A stretch of DNA of 27,092 bases from a bacterium. GTDB taxonomy: Bacteria > Bacillota_I > Bacilli_A > RF39 > UBA660. How positions within the stretch are numbered: the stretch's first letter is position 1; every line of letters begins with the position of its first letter. The notes beneath the pieces are model-generated. The model had not been told where the DNA came from and did not search any database. It saw only the letters and a list, made by a program, of their open reading frames with translations. The position numbers were made by a program, and so were the translations under genes. Below are positions 22,885 through 27,092 of the stretch, one piece after another. The stretch spans positions 1-27,092 of the forward strand of contig JAQXHT010000044.1 of the NCBI GenBank assembly GCA_029007415.1. The letters are read 5' to 3'.

Positions 22885-24843
22885 ATGTTACCAAAGAAAT
22901 TAGAAGAGAAAATAATTGGAGAGATAAAGTCACTTGGTCTTGATATGATTGAAGAAGCAGGAAGTGGGCATCCGGGTATTGTTCTAGGAGCAGCTCCTAT
23001 ACTTTATACTTTATTTTTAGAACATTTAAGATTTGCTCCAGGACACCCAGACTTTTATAATAGAGATAGATTTATTATGAGTGCAGGACATGGTTCTAGT
23101 CTTTTATATTCAGTATTATACTTTGCTGGTTATGATATATCTCTTGATGATTTGAAATCTTTTAGAAGACTTAACTCGAAGACACCAGGTCATCCTGAAT
23201 ATATGAAAACACCAGGAGTGGAGATGACTACTGGACCTTTAGGTCAAGGTATTGCTACTGCAGTTGGGTGTGCCATTGCTGAAAAACATACTGCTTCTTT
23301 AATTAATAATAAAGAGAAAGTAATTGATTATAATATTTATTGTTTATGTGGTGATGGGGACTTAATGGAAGGAGTTAGCTATGAAGCAGCTTCTCTTGCA
23401 GGAAGCTTAAAACTTAATAACTTAATCGTGTTATATGACTCTAACAAAATAACTTTAGATGGTAAAACAGAAAATGTTTTTGATGAAGATATTGCTGCTA
23501 GATTTGAAAGTATGAACTGGAATGTATTATTTACATCTGATAGTGTAGAAGATATTAATACTGCCCTTATTAAAGCAAAAGCTGCCGATAAACCAACTCT
23601 TATTGAAGTTATAACAACGATTGGTAAAGGTTCACTGCTAGCAGGTAGTAATAAAGTCCATTCTGGCCCTTTAGGAGAAGAAGAAATTTCAAAAATTAAA
23701 ACTAGTCTTGGTGTACGTGATATTCCTTTTACGATTAGTAATGAAGCAGTGGAAGAGTTTAGAAATTATATTAAGGAAAGAAATAAAGATTTAATAGTAG
23801 ATTTTGATACTAAATTAGAAACTTTAGAAAGTGATGAAGTTAGTCTTTTGAATAAGTTGATGGATAAAGATAAGTCGATTAAACTTACTTCACTTGATTA
23901 TAATAAGCCAGATGATAATGAAGAGTTACTAAGAATTAGTGCTAAAAAAGTCCTTAATTCTTATGCAACTATCAGTCCATTAATTATTGGAGGAAATGCT
24001 GATGTTTCATCTTCTACCAAAATGTATTTAAATGAGTTATCACCATTTTCTAAGGATAACTATAAAGGAAGAAATATTAACTTTGGTGTTAGAGAACATG
24101 CAATGGCAGCGATTGCTAATGGACTAGCTCTTGCTGGTTATCGTCCTTTTGTTTCAACATTCCTAAGTTTTAGTGATTATTTAAAACCAGCTCTTCGTCT
24201 TTCAGCTTTGATGAACTTACCAGTTACTTACATCTTTACCCATGACTCTATTTCTATCGGTCAAGATGGACCAACACATCAACCAGTAGAACAATTAGTT
24301 AGTTTAAGAGCTGTTCCTAATTTAGAAGTATTTCGTCCAGCTGATTCTAACGAAGTAATTGGTTCTTTTAAAACAATTTTTGAAAATAATAAACCTAGTT
24401 GTTTAATACTTGGTAGAGATAAGATTAAAATATTAGAAACAACTTCTATTTCTGCTACTAGTAAAGGAGCTTATATTGTTCATAATGAAGAACGTAAACT
24501 AGACGGAATTATTATTGCTACTGGAGAAGAAGTGACACTTGCTTTAAGTGTTATGAAGTTACTTAAAGAAAAAGGTTATGACTTAAGAGTAATAAGTATG
24601 CCTTCAATCGAAAGATATAATTTATTAACAGCAGAAGAAAAAGAAGAATTGTTCCCAGTTGGAGCGAAGAAGTTTGTTATTGAAAAAGGTTCAAGTTATT
24701 CTTGGTATTCCTTTGTTTATAAAGATAGTTATTTATTTACACTAGATAAATTTGGGGCTAGTGGAACAAAAGAAGAAGTTGATTCTTTCTATGGTTTTAC
24801 CAAAGAAGAAATTTCTTTAAAGATAGAAGCTTTGTTAAAATAA
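22885..24843 (+). CDS. tkt: Transketolase
   Basis: This thiamine-diphosphate enzyme of the non-oxidative pentose phosphate pathway transfers two-carbon ketol units. Seen are GSGHPG (H29), the ThDP-binding GDGD (156-159) through NN (178-179), the catalytic Glu in NFGVREHAMAAI (E404), and the HDSISIGQDGPTHQPVEQL block. The 652-residue length is normal, so the two halves are not split as in some bacteria. An AAGGATG ribosome binding site lies inside the upstream regulator gene's end. SirA follows, the same order as tkt-yneE in Bacillus subtilis. A hairpin with a T run directly after the stop may terminate transcription. Confidence 0.97.
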   Translation: MLPKKLEEKIIGEIKSLGLDMIEEAGSGHPGIVLGAAPILYTLFLEHLRFAPGHPDFYNRDRFIMSAGHGSSLLYSVLYFAGYDISLDDLKSFRRLNSKTPGHPEYMKTPGVEMTTGPLGQGIATAVGCAIAEKHTASLINNKEKVIDYNIYCLCGDGDLMEGVSYEAASLAGSLKLNNLIVLYDSNKITLDGKTENVFDEDIAARFESMNWNVLFTSDSVEDINTALIKAKAADKPTLIEVITTIGKGSLLAGSNKVHSGPLGEEEISKIKTSLGVRDIPFTISNEAVEEFRNYIKERNKDLIVDFDTKLETLESDEVSLLNKLMDKDKSIKLTSLDYNKPDDNEELLRISAKKVLNSYATISPLIIGGNADVSSSTKMYLNELSPFSKDNYKGRNINFGVREHAMAAIANGLALAGYRPFVSTFLSFSDYLKPALRLSALMNLPVTYIFTHDSISIGQDGPTHQPVEQLVSLRAVPNLEVFRPADSNEVIGSFKTIFENNKPSCLILGRDKIKILETTSISATSKGAYIVHNEERKLDGIIIATGEEVTLALSVMKLLKEKGYDLRVISMPSIERYNLLTAEEKEELFPVGAKKFVIEKGSSYSWYSFVYKDSYLFTLDKFGASGTKEEVDSFYGFTKEEISLKIEALLK

Positions 24844-24861
24844 TTCGACAAAGTTCTTATG

Positions 24862-24907
24862 ACTCTCTTGATATGATTACAGTGGTGATTATATGAGAGA
24901 GTTTTTT
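24862..24907 (+). terminator. Terminator-like hairpin covering the sirA ribosome binding site and start codon
   Basis: ACTCTCT (24862-24868) pairs with AGAGAGT (24896-24902). ATATGATTAC (24871-24880) pairs, with two G-U pairs, with GTGATTATAT (24885-24894). T follows from 24902 to 24907. The loop is four bases. The stem buries the ribosome binding site (GGTGAT) and the ATG at 24893 of the next gene. It can be read as the tkt terminator, a translational block, or both. Confidence 0.7.
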
Positions 24908-25324
24908 ATTTTTGAGATTAAGGATGAGTTTAAAAGTTTGTATCAAGATAAGCCATCTATTCTGTATCAGATATTAGAACAAATTTATTTTTTAGGAGAA
25001 GAAAATGCTAAGTATGGTTATAGTTTATTTCATCAGTTGACTAAAAAGATTGATAAAGAGAAAATTGACCAACATATCTTTATTAGGTATCATCAATCTA
25101 TTCCTTATAGTAAAAGAAAAGGAGTACATTACTATAACGAACCAGGTCATGATGAGATTGGGTCTTTAATTGTAAAGAGAAGTTATATGAGATTGAAGAC
25201 TAATTACTATAATTCTTTTTTCTTAAAGATACTTAATAGTTTAAATAATAATTATTTTATCTGTGACTTTAAAAACCAAGACTATTTTTTCTTAGAAAAT
25301 TATAATGAAACTTTATCAAGATAA
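24893..25324 (+). CDS. sirA: SirA-like protein (sporulation inhibitor of replication family)
   Basis: In B. subtilis SirA (YneE) binds domain I of DnaA and blocks new rounds of replication during sporulation. This 143-residue protein matches that family in length and layout: the N-terminus FFIFEIKDEFKSLY resembles the family pattern of aromatic residues followed by IKEEF, and the C-terminus YFICDFKNQDYFFL resembles FLAMDF...YGWL of B. subtilis SirA (recalled from memory). The position straight after tkt is the same as in Bacillus. No other sporulation gene is visible, so in this organism it may simply restrain DnaA. The start codon lies within a strong hairpin, suggesting low or conditional expression. 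No alternative start fits the family N-terminus. Confidence 0.72.
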   Translation: MREFFIFEIKDEFKSLYQDKPSILYQILEQIYFLGEENAKYGYSLFHQLTKKIDKEKIDQHIFIRYHQSIPYSKRKGVHYYNEPGHDEIGSLIVKRSYMRLKTNYYNSFFLKILNSLNNNYFICDFKNQDYFFLENYNETLSR

Positions 25325-25329
25325 AATAA

Positions 25330-25358
25330 TTGTAAAATGTCAAATATTATGATATTAT
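25330..25358 (+). promoter_or_regulatory. Extended -10 promoter of leader copy 3
   Basis: TTGTAA (25330-25335), a 17-base spacer, and TATTAT (25353-25358) with TG at 25350-25351. This matches the arrangement of copies 1 and 2. Confidence 0.6.
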
Positions 25359-25409
25359 TAAGATGTCAAGAATACTGATAATAAGAAAAATAGGAAGTAG
25401 GTGATTAGT

Positions 25410-25466
25410 ATGTATCAACTGACTCAAGTTAACTATAAATTAACGTGGGGGGGGGGTACTTATTAA
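25410..25466 (+). CDS. Possible leader peptide inside leader copy 3 (18 aa)
   Basis: The frame reads MYQLTQVNYKLTWGGGTY, then TAA. It has an AGGTG ribosome binding site (25399-25403) seven bases before the ATG, better than in copy 1. Compared with the copy 1 frame, AAT/AAC and ACT/ACG changes are synonymous and the G tract differs by exactly one codon. Copy 2 lacks the frame, so its reality is uncertain. Confidence 0.3.
   Translation: MYQLTQVNYKLTWGGGTY
25447..25456 (+). repeat. Homopolymeric G tract, 10 bases
   Basis: Ten consecutive G, the longest such run in the window, at the equivalent position of leader copy 3. Confidence 0.95.
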
Positions 25467-25498
25467 GTAATAAACCTGCTTTCTTTAATAGTGTAAAA

Positions 25499-25533
25499 GT
25501 AATGGAATAGGAAAAAGCTTATTCTGTTTTTTT
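25499..25533 (+). terminator. Intrinsic terminator/attenuator of leader copy 3
   Basis: ATGGAATAG (25502-25510) pairs with CTTATTCTGT (25518-25527), with several G-U pairs, followed by a run of seven T (25527-25533). It is weaker than in copies 1 and 2 but in the same place, upstream of the AAGAGGT ribosome binding site of the gene at 25565. Confidence 0.65.
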
Positions 25534-25564
25534 GTGCTGTTTGAATATTAAAAAGAGGTAAAAA

Positions 25565-26740
25565 ATGAAAAAGGGACAAAATATATTTTTAATTATATTA
25601 TTGTTAATATTGATATTTATTATTTTAGGAATATCATATGCATTTTTGCAAACTAGTTTCTTTGCAACTAAAGATAGTGTTCTGAAAGTTGGAAGTTTAT
25701 CGCTTGTATTAGATGAATCAGAAGGTAATGCGATAACAGTATCAGCAGATGGACCATTATCAGATAGTGAAGGTGTTAATTTAAATAATTACTATTCATT
25801 TAAATTAACTAATAATGGAAAAGTAGCATCATCATATACAATTTATTTGGATGACCAACCATTAGATGATGGAGATGTTAGAATTGACCAGAAATATGTT
25901 CACTATAGTTTAGAAAGAGATGGTTCTAATAATGTTGCTAAGTCACTAACTGAAAATCAAAAACTAGAAAGTGGAATAATTAATAGTGGACAAACTATTA
26001 GCTATAAATTAAGATTATGGTTCTCTAGTGATATGACAGCTGAAGAAGAAAATAAAGTATTTAAAGCAAAGTTAAGAATTGAAGGAGTATCAACTAGTGA
26101 AGAAAGTTTAAATAAAAAATGTCAAGATGTAGGAGGAAATTATTACGTAGATGGAGAATGTAGAAAATATTATGTGATGAGAAATAATACGGCTAAATTA
26201 GTAGTTAATGGTTATAAGGAGTTGATTAAAAATGATGACAATTCTTATACAACTTCTACTGATGGCTTAACGGTAGATGATAGAGTAGGAAAATTACTAT
26301 TGACACGTTTTAGTAATGCTAATCATAAATATTATTATTCAATAAATATTTTATCAATGGAAGAAAAATTAGGACATATTGCTGAGATAATATTAGAATT
26401 TACAAATCATGTGCTTGTAGATGGAGTAGCATCTTGGCCAAGAACTGAGATTATCTACGATACTTCTGCTGTTGGTTTATATACAGGAACATTTCTATCA
26501 AGTGGATTTGCAGATACATTTTATATAGAATCATATGATTTGGCAGAATTTACTTTTAAAGATGCTATGATTATAGATTTAACTTTAATGTTTGGAGAAG
26601 GTAATGAACCAAGTAAAGAATGGTGTGATAAGCATTTAACTGATTATATAGAATATAGTGAAAGTGGAGTTAAAACTCCTATTAGTGATGTAAACTATAC
26701 TGGTAAGACTAGTTATTATGATGTAATTGATATTTCTTAA
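25565..26740 (+). CDS. TasA-like exported protein with a C-terminal lectin/CBM-like domain
   Basis: A signal anchor (about 6-27) is followed by SYAFLQTSFF and the GSLSLVLDE start of a TasA/camelysin-like beta domain (to about 178), with a FKLTNNGKVASSYTIYL strand pattern typical of that fold. After a Cys-containing linker (KKCQDVGGNYYVDGEC) comes a second domain of about 190 residues containing MIIDLTLMFGEGNEPSKEW. That pattern resembles the DLT-MFGAGNEP motif that I recall from carbohydrate-binding-like and phage-tail/adhesin domains. A surface protein binding glycans or host material is plausible but unproven. The C-terminal region is unrelated to the proteins at 9779 and 15492, but leader, promoter and N-terminal architecture are shared. 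A terminator follows. Confidence 0.68.
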   Translation: MKKGQNIFLIILLLILIFIILGISYAFLQTSFFATKDSVLKVGSLSLVLDESEGNAITVSADGPLSDSEGVNLNNYYSFKLTNNGKVASSYTIYLDDQPLDDGDVRIDQKYVHYSLERDGSNNVAKSLTENQKLESGIINSGQTISYKLRLWFSSDMTAEEENKVFKAKLRIEGVSTSEESLNKKCQDVGGNYYVDGECRKYYVMRNNTAKLVVNGYKELIKNDDNSYTTSTDGLTVDDRVGKLLLTRFSNANHKYYYSINILSMEEKLGHIAEIILEFTNHVLVDGVASWPRTEIIYDTSAVGLYTGTFLSSGFADTFYIESYDLAEFTFKDAMIIDLTLMFGEGNEPSKEWCDKHLTDYIEYSESGVKTPISDVNYTGKTSYYDVIDIS

Positions 26741-26777
26741 AAAAATTAAAATTTTACTTTTTTAGGGTAGATTTTGC

Positions 26778-26808
26778 AAATTCAGGTACTTGTTCGACCT
26801 GAATTTTT
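26778..26808 (+). terminator. Intrinsic terminator after the third surface gene
   Basis: AAATTCAGGT (26778-26787) pairs perfectly with ACCTGAATTT (26797-26806); T runs to 26808. The loop has nine bases. Confidence 0.88.
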
Positions 26809-26896
26809 CATTTTGCCGGCTGAATTTAGTAAATTGAGGGGTATCTACTAGGGGAAAATGCTAAATTCCTGATTTGCTATTTAGTTTTGAACCTGT

Positions 26897-26940
26897 TAAG
26901 ATGATGTCACTTTTTCGAAAAAGCAAAAATAATCATCTTA
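26897..26940 (+). other. Nested inverted repeat before the nuclease-like gene
   Basis: TAAGATGAT (26897-26905) pairs perfectly with ATCATCTTA (26932-26940), and the interior holds the palindrome TTTTTCGAAAAA (26911-26922). It ends just before the ribosome binding site AAAAGGAGC (26942-26950), so it may regulate translation or mark an end of a mobile or duplicated gene unit. Confidence 0.6.
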
Positions 26941-26955
26941 GAAAAGGAGCTAAAT

Positions 26956-27092
26956 ATGAATAACAATTTTATTAGTATCTTATCAGATACAACTATGAAA
27001 TATCTTATGAAAGAAGAAAGGACAAGGAATATCTATCTCGAGTTATTCAGTCATATAATTGGTATTGATTTATCTAATTATAAGATTATTGA
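26956..27092 (+). CDS. 5' end of a probable Rpn/PD-(D/E)XK nuclease-transposase family protein (partial)
   Basis: The frame starts at ATG 26956 after a strong AAAAGGAG ribosome binding site and is open to the window edge (45 codons). The residues SDTTMKYLMKEERTRNIYLE and then LFSHIIGIDL resemble the N-terminus of the Rpn / PDDEXK_2 family of recombination-promoting nucleases (typically D-x-x-F/M-K-x-L...E-x...L-I-x-FL). The catalytic core would lie beyond the window, so the assignment rests only on this start. The gene could also encode an unrelated protein. Confidence 0.5.
   Translation, partial: MNNNFISILSDTTMKYLMKEERTRNIYLELFSHIIGIDLSNYKII

Larger units (their letters stand above)
25393..25483 (+). 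ncRNA. Structured G-tract leader RNA, copy 3
   Basis: The closing stem GGAAGTAGGT (25393-25402)/ACCTGCTTTC (25474-25483) differs in sequence from copies 1 and 2 but stays paired, through G-U wobbles and a GU/AC extension. The hairpin GTTAA (25428-25432)/TTAAC (25440-25444) extends across one A-G mismatch, so CTCA (25423-25426) pairs into the ten-G tract (25447-25456). TACTT (25457-25461)/AAGTA (25465-25469) and the linker TTTAATAGTG are conserved. It precedes a different exported-protein gene, so its conservation is independent of the coding sequence. Confidence 0.65.

Noticed and set aside
1..27092. CRISPR arrays, tRNA or rRNA genes, insertion sequence ends
   Set aside because: No regularly spaced repeats, cloverleaf-like segments, rRNA-like stretches or transposase with terminal inverted repeats were seen by eye, apart from the truncated nuclease-like gene at the right edge.

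Overview
This 27 kb window is AT-rich, densely coded chromosomal DNA from a low-GC Gram-positive bacterium (Bacillota). Several genes end in TGA and Trp is TGG, so the standard code applies and a mycoplasma is unlikely. The transketolase-SirA gene pair has the same order as in Bacillus. Exported TasA/camelysin-like proteins, a GH25 lysozyme, an orphan LytTR regulator and the compact layout fit an uncultured gut lineage of Bacilli (RF39/Erysipelotrichales-like); that placement is inference.

Layout. (1) 1-6712: mostly housekeeping genes. After the tail of an unknown gene come a MATE transporter fused to a cytidylate-kinase-like domain, an unknown protein with a consensus promoter and its own terminator, and a tight operon of two PlsC-type acyltransferases around an acyl-CoA/acyl-ACP ligase, followed by an MgtC/SapB membrane protein. 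(2) 6713-17006: an accessory region. It opens with an 84-bp relic of a surface-protein C-terminus, then holds a fused ABC ATPase-permease, a broken surface-protein gene, a HipA-like kinase, a ParB-like/GNAT pair and an intact paralogue of the broken gene. The two paralogues and their upstream regions form direct repeats about 5.7 kb apart that enclose the HipA/ParB-like/GNAT genes. (3) 17013-24843: core genes again: rarA (minus strand), then mutS, a GH25 lysozyme, a LytTR regulator and transketolase on the plus strand. (4) 24862-27092: sirA, whose start codon lies inside a terminator-like hairpin, a third exported protein gene, and the first codons of a probable Rpn/PD-(D/E)XK nuclease-transposase.

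The most unusual signal is a roughly 100-nt leader found three times (about 9610, 15326 and 25393), each time just upstream of a TasA-like exported protein. Each copy has an extended -10 promoter, a long-range closing stem, a hairpin whose 3' strand runs into a pure G tract (7, 9 and 10 G), a small UACUU/AAGUA hairpin, a conserved linker, an intrinsic terminator and a ribosome binding site. It looks like a transcription-attenuating riboswitch or leader. I do not recognise the class. The third copy precedes a gene whose protein sequence is largely unrelated to the other two, so the leader is conserved independently of the coding sequence. The G tract may be hypervariable, giving a possible phase-variation switch.
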